From Burkholderia sp. Nafp2/4-1b (GTDB lineage: Bacteria > Pseudomonadota > Gammaproteobacteria > Burkholderiales > Burkholderiaceae): 64,000 bases of DNA. The translations under genes were made by a program, and so were the position numbers. Where the stretch lies: assembly GCF_003635165.1 (NCBI RefSeq), contig NZ_ML058597.1, positions 1-64,000 of the forward strand. The letters run 5' to 3'. The notes under the pieces were generated by a model that saw only the letters and a list, made by a program, of their open reading frames with translations, was not told where the DNA came from and searched no databases. Positions 8,958 to 19,955 of the stretch are shown here, one piece after another (position 1 is the first letter of the stretch; each line of letters starts with the position of its first letter).

Positions 8958-9662
8958 TCAGCAGATGCCGGCTTCCGCGAGACGGCGGGCTGCGTTGTAC
9001 ATGTGCGTGCGCGCCGCGTTGCGGGCCGCCATCGGGTCGCGTGCGCGGATCGCATCGGCGATCGCCGCGTGTTCGTCGCGCACCTGCCGCGAGAAATCCT
9101 CGCGCGTCGCTTCGTTGCGCCGCGTGACCTTCACGCCGGCTTCGAGGTACTGGTTCAGGAACTGCAGCGTCTTCAGGAAATACGGGTTGCCGGTGACGGC
9201 CGCGATCGTGCGATGGAACGCGACGTCTTCCGCGACGCCGTCACGCCCTTCGGCGACGGCGTCGTCGATCTTGCGCAGCGCGTCGTCGATGTCGGCCATG
9301 TCGTCGGCCGTGTGGCGCAGCGCGGCTTCGGCCGCGACTTCAGCCTCGATCGCGCGGCGCACCGCGAGCAGGTGCGGCAGCGAGGTCGCCTCGACGGCTT
9401 CCGCGTAGTCGATCCGCAGCGGCCGGATCGCGCCGTGCTGGTTCACGAACACGCCGCTGCCCTGGCGCGGCTCGACCACGCCTTCGTTCTTCAGCCGCGA
9501 GATCGCCTCGCGGATCACGGTGCGGCTCACGCCGAATTCCTGCGCGAGCACGGCTTCCGTCGGCAGCTTGCCGGTGGCCGAGAAGCTGCCGGCTTCGATC
9601 TGCTTCAGCAGTTGCTGCGCGACATGGTCGCTCATCGCGCGGGCGGGAATTTTCTCGAACAT
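8958..9662 (-). CDS. GntR/FadR-family transcriptional regulator of the tetronate operon
   Basis: A 234-residue regulator with an N-terminal winged helix-turn-helix (LPTEAVLAQEFGVSRTVIRE, about residues 33-52) and a C-terminal FCD ligand-binding domain with metal-ligand-like histidines (DVAFHRTIAA and the late RTHMYNA). Proteins of this type usually repress an adjacent sugar-acid operon and release it on binding the substrate or an intermediate. It lies 62 bp upstream of ltnD on the same strand and is probably the first gene of the transcript, so it likely controls itself and the operon. The ligand is inferred to be an acid sugar; it cannot be read from the sequence. Confidence 0.88.
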   Translation of the reverse strand: MFEKIPARAMSDHVAQQLLKQIEAGSFSATGKLPTEAVLAQEFGVSRTVIREAISRLKNEGVVEPRQGSGVFVNQHGAIRPLRIDYAEAVEATSLPHLLAVRRAIEAEVAAEAALRHTADDMADIDDALRKIDDAVAEGRDGVAEDVAFHRTIAAVTGNPYFLKTLQFLNQYLEAGVKVTRRNEATREDFSRQVRDEHAAIADAIRARDPMAARNAARTHMYNAARRLAEAGIC

Positions 9663-9686
9663 GACGCTCTGGTTTGTAAGGTGATG

Positions 9687-9700
9687 TGGTCATCATACAA
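9687..9700. promoter_or_regulatory. Possible GntR operator upstream of the tetronate operon
   Basis: Twenty-five bases upstream of the regulator's ATG lies TGGTCATCATACAA, whose ends resemble the T-N-G-T and A-C-N-A half sites of FCD-type GntR regulators, but with a longer spacer than usual. The placement fits autoregulation; the match is imperfect. Confidence 0.25.
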
Positions 9701-9894
9701 ATTTGAACGTGCATCAGCATCCGGAATAACCCTCGATCAATGGACGGCAACGTCGGTCAAGTTGACTGAAACCGGTTCCAATAGAGAGGAAAATATAACG
9801 ATCGTACCGGGTTCAACACGCGGGCGGAGAGCGCACAGAGGGGCCGGTGGACGAACGGAAGAGTGCGCGCCGGCGGCGCGCGTGACCGTCGGCG

Positions 9895-10968
9895 TCAGTC
9901 GGCGATGTCTTCGACCGGATCGGGATCGGTCGCCACCGAGATATCGGCTTCCGCGACTTCGCCGCCGCGCTCGCGATAAGTCGCCGGCGGCACGCCGAAC
10001 TGCTTGCGGAATTCCCGCCCGAGGTGCGAGGCGTCGGCGAACCCGCAGCTCGACGCGATATCGGCGACGGTGCGGTCGGAACTGGTGAGCAGCCACGCGG
10101 CCGTGCGCAGCCGCACCTGCTTCGCGAACGCCTGCGGGCTCTTGCCCGTTTCCGCCTTGAACAGCCGCTCGAGCTGGCGCGTCGACATGTCGAGCTTGCA
10201 CGCGAGCTCCTCGAGCGGCAGCGCGCGCCCGACATGCTGTTCCATCAGCAGAATCGCGCGCTTGACCTTCGGGTGCGTGGCCGGTTCGAGGCCCGGCGGG
10301 TGCGGTTGGGGCGCATTGCCTTTCTGCATCTCGCCGACGAGCAGGATCCGCAGCGCCTTCTGCACGGTCGCATGGTCGAAATGGCGCAGCAGGATCGCGG
10401 CGGCGACGTCGATCGACGCGCGGCCGCCCGAGCAGGTGATCCGGCGCTGGTCGATCACGAACAGGCGGTCGGCGATCAGCAGGTCCGGATCGGCGTGCGG
10501 GAAGCGTTCGACGAAGTCCCAGTAGTGGAACCAGCTCACGCAGGTGCGGTAGCCGTCGAGCACGTTCGCGCGCATCAGCGTAAATACCCCCGTGCAGATC
10601 CCGACGACCGTCGCGCCGCCCACCGCCGCGCGGCGGATGAACTCGAGCGTCTCGGGCCCGGCTTGCGGCCCCGAATGCAGCAGGCCGCCGACCACGACCA
10701 CGTAGTCGAACGGTTCGGCGCTCTCGAAGGTTTCCCACGGCGTGATCTGGATCCCGCAACTCGCGCGCACCGGCGCGAGCGTCTCGCCGATCACGCTCCA
10801 CGCGCAGCGCACGGGCTTGCTGTAGTCACCGTCGTCGGCCGACAGCCGCAGCATGTCGACGAAGCCCGAGAAGGCCGTAAGCGTGAAGTTGGGCAGCAGC
10901 ACGATGCCGAAGCGGATGCGCCGCGGCGCGGGTTCTGCGAGGGGGGAAGCGGGTACGTCGGGGGTCAT
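9895..10968 (-). CDS. GlxA-type AraC regulator, probable sarcosine/betaine catabolism activator
   Basis: A 357-residue regulator with an N-terminal DJ-1/PfpI glutamine amidotransferase-like domain (the nucleophile-elbow region is VGICTGVFTL) and a C-terminal AraC DNA-binding domain with two helix-turn-helices (LPLEELACKLDMSTRQLERL and VADIASSCGFADASHLGREF). This architecture is shared by GbdR and SouR, which activate glycine betaine, dimethylglycine and sarcosine catabolism in Pseudomonas. Its position divergent from sdaA-soxBDAG makes SouR or GbdR function likely. The ATG at 10968 is preferred; a GTG at 10986 is possible. Which of the two orthologues it is cannot be settled by eye. Confidence 0.82.
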   Translation of the reverse strand: MTPDVPASPLAEPAPRRIRFGIVLLPNFTLTAFSGFVDMLRLSADDGDYSKPVRCAWSVIGETLAPVRASCGIQITPWETFESAEPFDYVVVVGGLLHSGPQAGPETLEFIRRAAVGGATVVGICTGVFTLMRANVLDGYRTCVSWFHYWDFVERFPHADPDLLIADRLFVIDQRRITCSGGRASIDVAAAILLRHFDHATVQKALRILLVGEMQKGNAPQPHPPGLEPATHPKVKRAILLMEQHVGRALPLEELACKLDMSTRQLERLFKAETGKSPQAFAKQVRLRTAAWLLTSSDRTVADIASSCGFADASHLGREFRKQFGVPPATYRERGGEVAEADISVATDPDPVEDIAD

Positions 10969-11254
10969 CGCGGCCAATCTCGTCACGCCGGGCAGGCGGT
11001 CTCACTCGTTTCACTCAGTTTGCGGGTTGCGGCTGCCGGAGGCGGCGCGGATGCAGCCAGCGTCGCCGATCGGCCATGGCCGGACTTGTGGTTTTTCGTC
11101 GCAGATCATCGTCAAAACGCACTTTCCGGCCGTCCTGCGCGGGGCTTGGCGGCGGTATCCCACGCCGATGCCGTTTTTGTTCTATCGGCCAATTTTACGC
11201 TTTGATGTACTGATGCCAACGACATTTCACGTACGCCCACCCTGAGGAAGCCAG

Positions 11255-12640
<1,386 letters not shown>

Positions 12641-12654
12641 CGAAGGATCGAAAC

Positions 12655-13899
12655 ATGAGCCGCTACTCGATATTCAGCCTGTTCCGCAACGGCCTCTCGT
12701 ATCACGAGAACTGGGAAAAGCAGTGGAAGAGCCCGGAACCGAAGAAGGAATACGACGTCGTGATCGTCGGCGGCGGCGGCCACGGCCTCGCGACCGCCTA
12801 CTACCTCGCGAAGGAGCACGGGATCACCAACGTCGCGATCCTCGAGAAGGGCTGGATCGGCGGCGGCAACACCGCGCGCAACACGACGATCGTGCGCTCG
12901 AACTACCTGTGGGACGAGTCGGCCGCGCTGTACGAGAAGGCGATGAAGCTGTGGGAAGGGCTGTCGCAGGACCTGAACTACAACGTGATGTTCAGCCAGC
13001 GCGGCGTGATGAACCTTGCGCATACGCTGCAGGACGTGCGTGACACCGAGCGTCGCGTGAACGCGAACCGCCTGAACGGTGTCGACGCCGAATTCCTGAC
13101 GCCCGCGCAGATCAAGGAAATCGAGCCGACGATCAACCTGAACAGCCGCTACCCGGTGCTCGGCGCATCGATCCAGCGGCGTGCGGGCGTCGCGCGTCAC
13201 GACGCGGTGGCTTGGGGCTTCGCGCGCGGCGCCGATCGCGCCGGCGTCGACATCATCCAGAACTGCCAGGTGACGGGCATTCGCCGCGAAGGCGGCGCGG
13301 TGGTCGGCGTCGATACGGTGAAGGGCTTCATCAAGGCGAAGAAGGTCGCGGTGGTGGCCGCCGGCAACACGACGACGCTCGCCGACATGGCCGGCATCCG
13401 CCTGCCGATCGAAAGCCATCCGCTGCAGGCGCTGGTGTCCGAGCCGATCAAGCCGGTCGTCAACTCGGTGATCATGTCGAACGCGGTGCACGCGTACATC
13501 AGCCAGTCCGACAAGGGCGACCTCGTGATCGGCGCCGGTATCGACCAGTACACGGGCTTCGGCCAGCGCGGCAGCTTCCACATCATCGAAAGCACGCTGC
13601 AGGCGATCGTCGAGATGTTCCCGGTGTTCTCGCGCGTGCGGATGAACCGCCAGTGGGGCGGCATCGTCGACGTATCGCCGGACGCCTGCCCGATCATCAC
13701 CAAGACCGACGTGAAGGGCCTCTATTTCAACTGCGGCTGGGGCACCGGCGGCTTCAAGGCGACGCCCGGCTCGGGCTGGGTGTTCGCGCACACGATCGCC
13801 CGCGACGAACCGCATCCGCTGAACGCGCCGTTTGCGCTCGACCGCTTCTACACCGGCCACCTGATCGACGAGCACGGCGCTGCCGCCGTCGCGCACTAA
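12655..13899 (+). CDS. soxB: Sarcosine oxidase, beta subunit
   Basis: A 414-residue FAD-dependent subunit of heterotetrameric sarcosine oxidase, which demethylates sarcosine to glycine. The dinucleotide-binding motif [18 protein letters not shown] lies near residue 32, and the DAO-family core follows. The region around [17 protein letters not shown] carries the histidine that holds the covalent FMN in this enzyme class. The ATG at 12655 follows AAGGA with a 7-base gap and matches the usual length; an upstream start at 12634 would overlap sdaA. The gene order B-D-A-G is the classical one. Confidence 0.95.
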   Translation: MSRYSIFSLFRNGLSYHENWEKQWKSPEPKKEYDVVIVGGGGHGLATAYYLAKEHGITNVAILEKGWIGGGNTARNTTIVRSNYLWDESAALYEKAMKLWEGLSQDLNYNVMFSQRGVMNLAHTLQDVRDTERRVNANRLNGVDAEFLTPAQIKEIEPTINLNSRYPVLGASIQRRAGVARHDAVAWGFARGADRAGVDIIQNCQVTGIRREGGAVVGVDTVKGFIKAKKVAVVAAGNTTTLADMAGIRLPIESHPLQALVSEPIKPVVNSVIMSNAVHAYISQSDKGDLVIGAGIDQYTGFGQRGSFHIIESTLQAIVEMFPVFSRVRMNRQWGGIVDVSPDACPIITKTDVKGLYFNCGWGTGGFKATPGSGWVFAHTIARDEPHPLNAPFALDRFYTGHLIDEHGAAAVAH

Positions 13900-13922
13900 C
13901 CCGCACACGAGGAGAAAGAAAC

Positions 13923-14237
13923 ATGTTGCTGATCGAATGTCCGTGGTGCGGGCCGCGCGCCGAATCCGAGTTCACGTGCGGCGGTGAAGCCGACATCGTG
14001 CGCCCGGTGGCGAACGAGACCATGACCGACCGCGAATGGGGCGAATACGTGTTCATGCGCGAGAACAAGCGCGGGCTGCACAAGGAGCAATGGTTGCACA
14101 CGCAAGGTTGCCGCCGCTGGTTCAAGGTGACGCGCGACACGGTGACCTACGATATCAAGGGCTACGAAAAGTTCGGCGGGGCTGCCAACCAGGGCGCAGC
14201 TGCCGGCAACGCACACGAAGAGGGCACGAGCAAATGA
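13923..14237 (+). CDS. soxD: Sarcosine oxidase, delta subunit
   Basis: A 104-residue zinc-binding subunit of heterotetrameric sarcosine oxidase. The zinc ligands are exactly where the family has them: Cys6 and Cys9 in IECPWCG, His59 and Cys63 in LHTQGC. It begins 23 bp after soxB behind a GAGGAG ribosome site, and its stop overlaps the soxA start (ATGA, 14234-14237). The C-terminal 15 residues are Ala/Gly-rich, as is common in this subunit. It has a structural role in the complex. Confidence 0.95.
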   Translation: MLLIECPWCGPRAESEFTCGGEADIVRPVANETMTDREWGEYVFMRENKRGLHKEQWLHTQGCRRWFKVTRDTVTYDIKGYEKFGGAANQGAAAGNAHEEGTSK

Positions 14238-17200
14238 GCCAGAAAGACCGCCTCGGCACCGGTGGCCGCGTCAATCGCGCGATTCCGTTGACGTTCACGT
14301 TCAACGGCCGCACGTATCAGGGCTTCCAGGGCGACACGCTCGCATCCGCGCTGCTCGCGAACGGCGTGCACTTCGTCGCGCGCAGCTTCAAGTACCACCG
14401 CCCGCGCGGGATCGTGACGGCCGACGTCGCGGAACCGAACGCCGTCGTGCAGCTCGAGACCGGCCCGTACACGGTGCCGAACGCGCGCGCGACCGAAATC
14501 GAGCTGTACCAGGGCCTCGTCGCGACCAGCGTGAACGCGGAGCCGTCGCTCGAGAACGACAAGTACGCGATCAACCAGAAGCTGTCGCGCTTCATGCCGG
14601 CCGGCTTCTACTACAAGACCTTCATGTGGCCGCGCAACATGTGGCCGAAGTATGAAGAGAAGATCCGCGAGGCCGCCGGCCTCGGCAAGGCGCCTGAGGT
14701 GCTCGACGCCGATCGCTACGACAAATGCTACGCGCACTGCGACGTGCTCGTGGTCGGCGGTGGTCCGTCGGGCCTCGCCGCCGCGCATGCGGCAGCGACC
14801 GCGGGCGCACGCGTGATCCTGGTCGACGACCAGCGCGAACTCGGCGGCAGCCTGCTGTCGTGCCGCGCGGAAATCGACGCGAAGCCGGCGCTGCAATGGG
14901 TCGAGAAGATCGAAGCCGAGCTGCGCAAGCTGCCCGACGTGACGATCCTGTCGCGCAGCACTGCATTCGGCTACCAGGACCACAACCTCGTGACGGTCAC
15001 GCAACGCCTGACCGATCACCAGCCGGTGTCGATGCGCAAGGGCACGCGCGAACTGCTGTGGAAGGTCCGCGCGAAGCGCGTGATCCTCGCGACCGGTGCG
15101 CACGAGCGTCCGATCGTGTTCGGCAACAACGACCTGCCGGGCGTGATGCTCGCGGGTGCGGTGTCGACCTACATCCATCGCTACGGCGTGCTGCCGGGCC
15201 GCAACGTGGTCGTGTTCACGAACAACGACCGTGCGTACCAGACCGCGCTCGACCTGAAGGCGTGCGGTGCGAAGGTGACGGTCGTCGATTCGCGTGCGTC
15301 GTCGAATGGCGCGCTGCCCGCCGCCGCGAAGCGGCAGGGCGTGACGGTGATGAGCGGTGCGGTCGTGACGGCCGCTTCGGGCAAGTGGCGCGTATCGTCG
15401 GTCGACGTCGCGTCCTACTCGAACGGCCAGACCGGCGGCAAGCTGCAGTCGCTGCCGTGCGACCTCGTCGCGATGTCGGGCGGCTTCAGCCCGGTGCTGC
15501 ACCTGTTCGCGCAATCGGGCGGCAAGGCCTGCTGGAACGACGAGAAGGCGTGCTTCCTGCCGGGCAAGCCTGTGCAGGCCGAGGCGAGCGTCGGTGCGGC
15601 CGCGGGCGAGTTCGGTCTCGCGCGTGCACTGCGCCTCGCGGTCGACGCGGGTGCCGAAGCGGCGAAGGCCGCCGGCTTCACGGCTGCGCAGCGCGCGGTC
15701 GCGCCGCAGGTCGCGGAAACCGTCGAAGGCGCGCTGCAGCCGTTGTGGCTGGTCGGCAGCCGCGAGGCCGCGCCGCGCGGGCCGAAGCAGTTCGTCGACT
15801 TCCAGAACGACGTGGCCGCGGCCGACATCCTGCTGGCTGCCCGCGAAGGCTTCGAGTCGGTCGAGCACGTGAAGCGCTATACCGCGATGGGCTTCGGCAC
15901 CGATCAGGGCAAGCTGGGCAACATCAACGGGATGGCGATCCTCGCGCAGGCGCTCGGCAAGACGATTCCGGAAACGGGCACGACGACGTTCCGCCCCAAC
16001 TACACGCCCGTGTCGTTCGGGACGTTCGCGGGCCGCGAGACCGGCGACTTCCTCGACCCGATCCGCAAGACGGCCGTGCATGAATGGCACGTCGAGCACG
16101 GTGCGATGTTCGAAGACGTCGGCAACTGGAAGCGGCCTTGGTACTTCCCGAAGAACGGCGAGGATCTTCATGCGGCCGTGAAGCGCGAATGCCTCGCGGT
16201 GCGCAACAGCGTCGGCATTCTCGATGCGTCGACGCTCGGCAAGATCGACATCCAGGGTCCGGACGCGGTGAAGCTGCTGAACTGGATGTACACGAACCCG
16301 TGGAACAAGCTCGAAGTCGGCAAGTGCCGCTACGGGCTGATGCTGGACGAAAACGGGATGGTGTTCGACGACGGCGTGACCGTGCGCCTCGCCGACCAGC
16401 ATTTCATGATGACCACCACCACCGGCGGCGCGGCGCGCGTGCTCACGTGGCTCGAGCGCTGGCTGCAGACCGAATGGCCCGACATGAAGGTACGGCTCGC
16501 GTCCGTCACCGATCACTGGGCGACGTTCGCGGTGGTCGGCCCGAAGAGCCGCAAGGTCGTGCAGAAGGTGTGCCAGGACATCGACTTCGGCAACGAAGCG
16601 TTCCCGTTCATGAGCTACCGGAACGGCACCGTCGCCGGCGCGAAGGCGCGAGTGATGCGGATCAGCTTCTCCGGCGAACTGGCCTATGAAGTGAACGTGC
16701 CGGCCAACGCAGGCCGCGCGGTGTGGGAAGCGCTGATGGCGGCCGGTGCCGAGTTCGACATCACGCCGTACGGCACGGAAACGATGCACGTGCTGCGCGC
16801 GGAGAAGGGCTACATCATCGTCGGCCAGGATACCGACGGCTCGATCACGCCGTTCGACCTCGGGATGGGCGGTGTCGTCGCGAAGTCGAAGGACTTCCTC
16901 GGCAAGCGTTCGCTGTCGCGTTCGGATACGTCGAAGGAAGGCCGCAAGCAGTTCGTCGGCCTGCTGACCGAAGACGAACAGTTCGTGCTGCCGGAAGGCG
17001 CGCAGATCATCGCGAAGGACACGCAGGTGTCGGCGGTCGATCCGACGCCGATGATCGGCCACGTGACGTCGAGTTATTACAGCCCGATCCTGAAGCGCTC
17101 GATTGCGCTGGCAGTGGTGAAGGGCGGCCTGAGCAAGATGGGCGAGAGCGTCGTGATTCCGCTGGCCAACGGCAAGCGCGTCGTCGCGAAGATTTCGAGC

Positions 17201-17245
17201 CCGGTTTTCTACGATACCGAAGGGGTGCGCCAGCATGTGGAATGA
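14234..17245 (+). CDS. soxA: Sarcosine oxidase, alpha subunit
   Basis: The large subunit, 1003 residues. It has an N-terminal ferredoxin-like fold without the iron-binding cysteines, an NAD-binding Rossmann domain with VLVVGGGPSGLAAAHAA at about residue 170, a second dinucleotide-binding region, and a C-terminal GcvT-like domain (about residues 610-1000) that binds tetrahydrofolate and captures the released methylene group. The protein therefore links sarcosine demethylation to 5,10-methylene-THF. It overlaps soxD by 4 bp and soxG by 11 bp, so translation of the operon is coupled throughout. Confidence 0.96.
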   Translation: MSQKDRLGTGGRVNRAIPLTFTFNGRTYQGFQGDTLASALLANGVHFVARSFKYHRPRGIVTADVAEPNAVVQLETGPYTVPNARATEIELYQGLVATSVNAEPSLENDKYAINQKLSRFMPAGFYYKTFMWPRNMWPKYEEKIREAAGLGKAPEVLDADRYDKCYAHCDVLVVGGGPSGLAAAHAAATAGARVILVDDQRELGGSLLSCRAEIDAKPALQWVEKIEAELRKLPDVTILSRSTAFGYQDHNLVTVTQRLTDHQPVSMRKGTRELLWKVRAKRVILATGAHERPIVFGNNDLPGVMLAGAVSTYIHRYGVLPGRNVVVFTNNDRAYQTALDLKACGAKVTVVDSRASSNGALPAAAKRQGVTVMSGAVVTAASGKWRVSSVDVASYSNGQTGGKLQSLPCDLVAMSGGFSPVLHLFAQSGGKACWNDEKACFLPGKPVQAEASVGAAAGEFGLARALRLAVDAGAEAAKAAGFTAAQRAVAPQVAETVEGALQPLWLVGSREAAPRGPKQFVDFQNDVAAADILLAAREGFESVEHVKRYTAMGFGTDQGKLGNINGMAILAQALGKTIPETGTTTFRPNYTPVSFGTFAGRETGDFLDPIRKTAVHEWHVEHGAMFEDVGNWKRPWYFPKNGEDLHAAVKRECLAVRNSVGILDASTLGKIDIQGPDAVKLLNWMYTNPWNKLEVGKCRYGLMLDENGMVFDDGVTVRLADQHFMMTTTTGGAARVLTWLERWLQTEWPDMKVRLASVTDHWATFAVVGPKSRKVVQKVCQDIDFGNEAFPFMSYRNGTVAGAKARVMRISFSGELAYEVNVPANAGRAVWEALMAAGAEFDITPYGTETMHVLRAEKGYIIVGQDTDGSITPFDLGMGGVVAKSKDFLGKRSLSRSDTSKEGRKQFVGLLTEDEQFVLPEGAQIIAKDTQVSAVDPTPMIGHVTSSYYSPILKRSIALAVVKGGLSKMGESVVIPLANGKRVVAKISSPVFYDTEGVRQHVE

Positions 17246-17864
17246 AACGAGAAACCAGACGCCGGTCGCGGGCGCGGGCGTGACGCTTGAATCGCCGTTC
17301 ATCGGCGCGGCCGATGTGCTGAAGGCGCATCAGGCGCGCGCATCGAAGAAGTTCCTGCTGCGCGAGCGGCCGTTCCTCGACCTCGTGAACGTGCGCGGCG
17401 AGCTGAGCGATCCGGCATTCGTCAGCGCGTTCGAGCGCGTGGTCGGTTGCCGGCCGCCGTCGGTACCGAACACCGTTGCGCGCGGCGCCGAGTACGACGT
17501 GCTGTGGCTCGGCCCGGACGAGTGGCTCGTGCGCTCGAACGGCCCCGTGCCGGCGGGCGTGCTCGAGGCCCAGCTCGCGGAGGCCGTGCAGGGTTCGTAT
17601 GCGGCGGCCGTCGACGTCGGCAGCGGCTACACGGTCGTCGAGATCAGCGGCGAACGCGTGCGCGACGTGATCGCGCGCGGCTGCCCGCTCGATCTGCATC
17701 CGCGTGTGCTGAAGCCGGGCCAGTGTGCGCAGTCGCACTACTTCAAGTCGCCGATCACGCTGATCCCGACCGGCGACGAGTCGTTCGAGATCGTCCTGCG
17801 TCGCAGCTTCGCCGACTATTTCGTGCGCATCATGCTCGACGCCGCGGCGCCGCTCGTATCATGA
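17235..17864 (+). CDS. soxG: Sarcosine oxidase, gamma subunit
   Basis: A 209-residue subunit of sarcosine oxidase with the GcvT-like/YgfZ-type fold of this family. Recognisable blocks include LNVRGELSDPAFV-like sequence near residue 50, LWLGPDEWLV near residue 92 and the DVGSGYTVVEISG stretch. It starts inside the end of soxA (11-bp overlap) and ends in a 4-bp overlap with folB. It completes the four-subunit enzyme; no active-site role is assigned to this subunit in the family. Confidence 0.93.
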   Translation: MWNETRNQTPVAGAGVTLESPFIGAADVLKAHQARASKKFLLRERPFLDLVNVRGELSDPAFVSAFERVVGCRPPSVPNTVARGAEYDVLWLGPDEWLVRSNGPVPAGVLEAQLAEAVQGSYAAAVDVGSGYTVVEISGERVRDVIARGCPLDLHPRVLKPGQCAQSHYFKSPITLIPTGDESFEIVLRRSFADYFVRIMLDAAAPLVS

Positions 17865-18301
17865 AGCCGTTTGACGAACCGTTCGTGGCGATCGACGCGC
17901 CGCGCCTGCGCGGGCGCGGCTGGAGCGTGTTCGTCGAGGAACTGAAGGTGCCCGCGCGGATCGGCATTCACGCGCACGAGCACGAGGCGCCGCAACCGAT
18001 CGTGATCGATGCGCGGCTCGGGTATCGCTGCGAGCCGAGCGAGCAGGGCGAGTGGATCGACTACGACGGGTACTGCGCGCGTGTCGCGTCGTTCCTGTCG
18101 CACAAGCCGCATACGCGATTGCTCGAGACGCTCGTCGCGGATCTCGCGGTGCTGTCGTTTCGCGAATGGCCCGCGCTGGAGTCGCTGACGCTGTCGATGT
18201 ACAAGCCGAAGATCCGGCCGGGGACGAAACGCGTGGGCGTGTCGCTCGACTGGACGCGCGGGGATTACCTGCGGTGGACGGGGGCGGCGGGGCAGTTGTG
18301 A
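17861..18301 (+). CDS. folB: Dihydroneopterin aldolase-like protein
   Basis: A 146-residue FolB-type protein of the tunnelling-fold pterin family. The conserved opening VEELKVPARIGIHAHEHEAPQPI (only part quoted: RIGIHAHE) includes the substrate region, and the central TRLLETLVADLA and C-terminal MYKPKI match the family. FolB makes 6-hydroxymethyl-dihydropterin for folate synthesis. Here it overlaps soxG by ATGA, so it is part of the sarcosine operon and probably raises folate supply for the one-carbon units that SoxA transfers. A catalytically diverged folate-related role is possible. Confidence 0.85.
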   Translation: MKPFDEPFVAIDAPRLRGRGWSVFVEELKVPARIGIHAHEHEAPQPIVIDARLGYRCEPSEQGEWIDYDGYCARVASFLSHKPHTRLLETLVADLAVLSFREWPALESLTLSMYKPKIRPGTKRVGVSLDWTRGDYLRWTGAAGQL

Positions 18302-18355
18302 TTCGAAGGGGCCGGATCTAGTCGCAAGCGGAGGTGATCCGGCGATCTCACGGGG

Positions 18356-18377
18356 CGGCGGCGCGAATGCGCCGCCG
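18356..18377 (+). terminator. GC-rich hairpin after the sarcosine operon
   Basis: A perfect 9-bp stem (CGGCGGCGC / GCGCCGCCG) with a GAAT loop lies 55 bp past the folB stop. No clear U-run follows, so it may pause polymerase or protect the 3' end rather than act as a classic intrinsic terminator. Confidence 0.4.
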
Positions 18378-18577
18378 TACTCGTTTACAGTTCCTGAAAT
18401 ATGCGAATAACGCGCGCTTGCGCTTGGTTGCGACTGGCGCTTTGTTACTCGAATATGCGGACAAGGGGGCGCCAAGCCCGGTGATCAACCATCTGACCGT
18501 ACTGCTTCGACGTCCGCGAGATCCGATGTCGCGTCGGCGCAGATCGCTGCCCGCGTAGTTCCCGCGCGCCCGGCCGC

Positions 18578-19246
18578 TTACTTCGCGCTGCGGCTCGCTG
18601 CCGGCGCCGCGGCCGACGAATCGCTGACCGGCACCATGCGCGCCTTCCCGTCGCTCGCCGCATTCGCGCCATCGTCGGGTTCGAGCACGAAGCGGAACGC
18701 GTCGACGCGCTGCATCACCTTCGCCGCATACGCGTTCGACCCGCCATAGCTCCTCAGCCCCGCCTGCACGTTGCCGCCGGCCGCCTTCACATAGCCCGAC
18801 AGGATTTTCGAGCCGGCCTCGACGTTCGCGTTCGGCTCGGTCAGGTCCTTCACGTTGCGCAGCATGCCGCGGTGCGCGGCCGGTACGACCTGCATCAGCC
18901 CGGTCGCGCCATGCTGGCCGCGCGCCTTTTCCTGGAAGCGCGATTCGATCGAGATGATCGCGAAAACGAGTGCCGGCGGTAGCGAATATTTCGTCGCAGT
19001 AACGCTCACGATATCGGCGAGCTTCGCGGCCTTTTCTTTCGCGACGCCGAATTTCTTCGTCAGATAGGACGTGATGCGGCGGTTTTCTTCGTTCGGCTGA
19101 TCGTTCGCGAGCGGCGCGGAGGCCGCGGCCGGCGCGGAAGCGGCCGCTTCGGGCGCGGAGGCAGGCAGGGCGGGCGTCTGCTCCGCCGCGGCCTGTTGCG
19201 CAATGCCGAGCGAAAGCACGATCAGCCAGAAAAACCGTCGTCGCAT
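18578..19246 (-). CDS. Exported lytic transglycosylase (SLT domain)
   Basis: A 222-residue protein with a cleavable signal peptide (MRRRFFWLIVLSLGIAQQAAA) and an Ala/Pro/Ser-rich linker to about residue 50. The SLT domain shows the catalytic glutamate in FAIISIESRF, the GATGLMQV motif and the late N-x-AG-K-L block with SYGGSNAYAAKV. Such enzymes cut peptidoglycan glycan strands to form anhydromuramic ends. Start at 19246 is chosen because the signal peptide begins there. It stands alone on the minus strand and there is no secretion-system neighbour, so housekeeping wall remodelling is the simplest role. Confidence 0.88.
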   Translation of the reverse strand: MRRRFFWLIVLSLGIAQQAAAEQTPALPASAPEAAASAPAAASAPLANDQPNEENRRITSYLTKKFGVAKEKAAKLADIVSVTATKYSLPPALVFAIISIESRFQEKARGQHGATGLMQVVPAAHRGMLRNVKDLTEPNANVEAGSKILSGYVKAAGGNVQAGLRSYGGSNAYAAKVMQRVDAFRFVLEPDDGANAASDGKARMVPVSDSSAAAPAASRSAK

Positions 19247-19527
19247 GGTTGAGTGCGGGAAATGGAAGGCGGACAGTATATCGGCCAATCGTTGCTTGCG
19301 GTCGAGCGTCGGCTCGAATGAAAGCCATGTGTAGGCTTGTTGCGTTCGCAATTTTCCGCGAGCCGATCGTTGCACGTACACGCATCGGAGTACGGACGAA
19401 CATGGCGTTTTCGCCGCGTTATCGTCCTTTCATACGATTCTTCGGCAGTATCACGGGAAGGGCCTCGGTTCGCTCGTTCCATTCCGCGCACGGTTCATGC
19501 CTCGCTGTGAATCGACCGGACGGGATG

Positions 19528-19923
19528 CTAGTTGATGATCTCGCCCATGCCGGTTTCGATGCGGATCCTGAGCTGCTCGATGAACTCCGGGTCGTAGGGT
19601 TCCCAGCTATCGAGTTCGCCAACGACTTTCAACGGCAGTGCGCTTCGATACGATCGCGTCGGATTGCCCGGGAATTTCTTGTCCGTCACGTTCGGGTCGT
19701 TTTCGAATTCCCCGGTGGGCTCGACGATGTAGACCCGCGGCTTGCCGTCGCCTTTGGCCATTTCCGCGGCAAGGCCGGCGCCTTTGGGCAGCGCAGTGAA
19801 ATAAACATGGTTCATCACGACGTCGTCCCGATAATTCGATCGGAATCCTGCGGTCAGCAAGTCGCCGATCCGCAAATTCGCTTTCGTGCCATGAAAAAAC
19901 GGGCCGGTGTCCAGAACGGTCAT
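19528..19923 (-). CDS. arr: Rifamycin ADP-ribosyltransferase Arr
   Basis: A 131-residue protein that matches the Arr family along its whole length. The key blocks are FFHGTKANLRIGDLL near the N-terminus (with the catalytic His), GFRSNY, VYFTAL, VYIVEPTGEFENDPN, and KKFPGNPTRSYRS. Arr uses NAD+ to ADP-ribosylate rifampicin at its C23 hydroxyl and so prevents binding to RNA polymerase. Chromosomal Arr copies are found in many soil bacteria. It starts 32 bp past the end of the YehW-like permease gene on the same strand, so it may be the last gene of that transcript. Confidence 0.93.
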   Translation of the reverse strand: MTVLDTGPFFHGTKANLRIGDLLTAGFRSNYRDDVVMNHVYFTALPKGAGLAAEMAKGDGKPRVYIVEPTGEFENDPNVTDKKFPGNPTRSYRSALPLKVVGELDSWEPYDPEFIEQLRIRIETGMGEIIN

Positions 19924-19955
19924 GGTTGCTCGTTCGCAAAATTGCGCGGAGGCGT

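Noticed and set aside
10969..11254. A glycine or THF riboswitch upstream of sdaA-soxB
   Set aside because: The pathway makes this attractive, but I could not find the paired conserved cores of either riboswitch; the gap looks like an ordinary divergent promoter region.
14162..17302. A minus-strand open frame of over 1000 codons opposite soxA and soxG
   Set aside because: It is the antisense shadow of soxA: Arg/His/Ala-rich, no family match and no ribosome site. Long antisense frames are common where GC at third codon positions is high.
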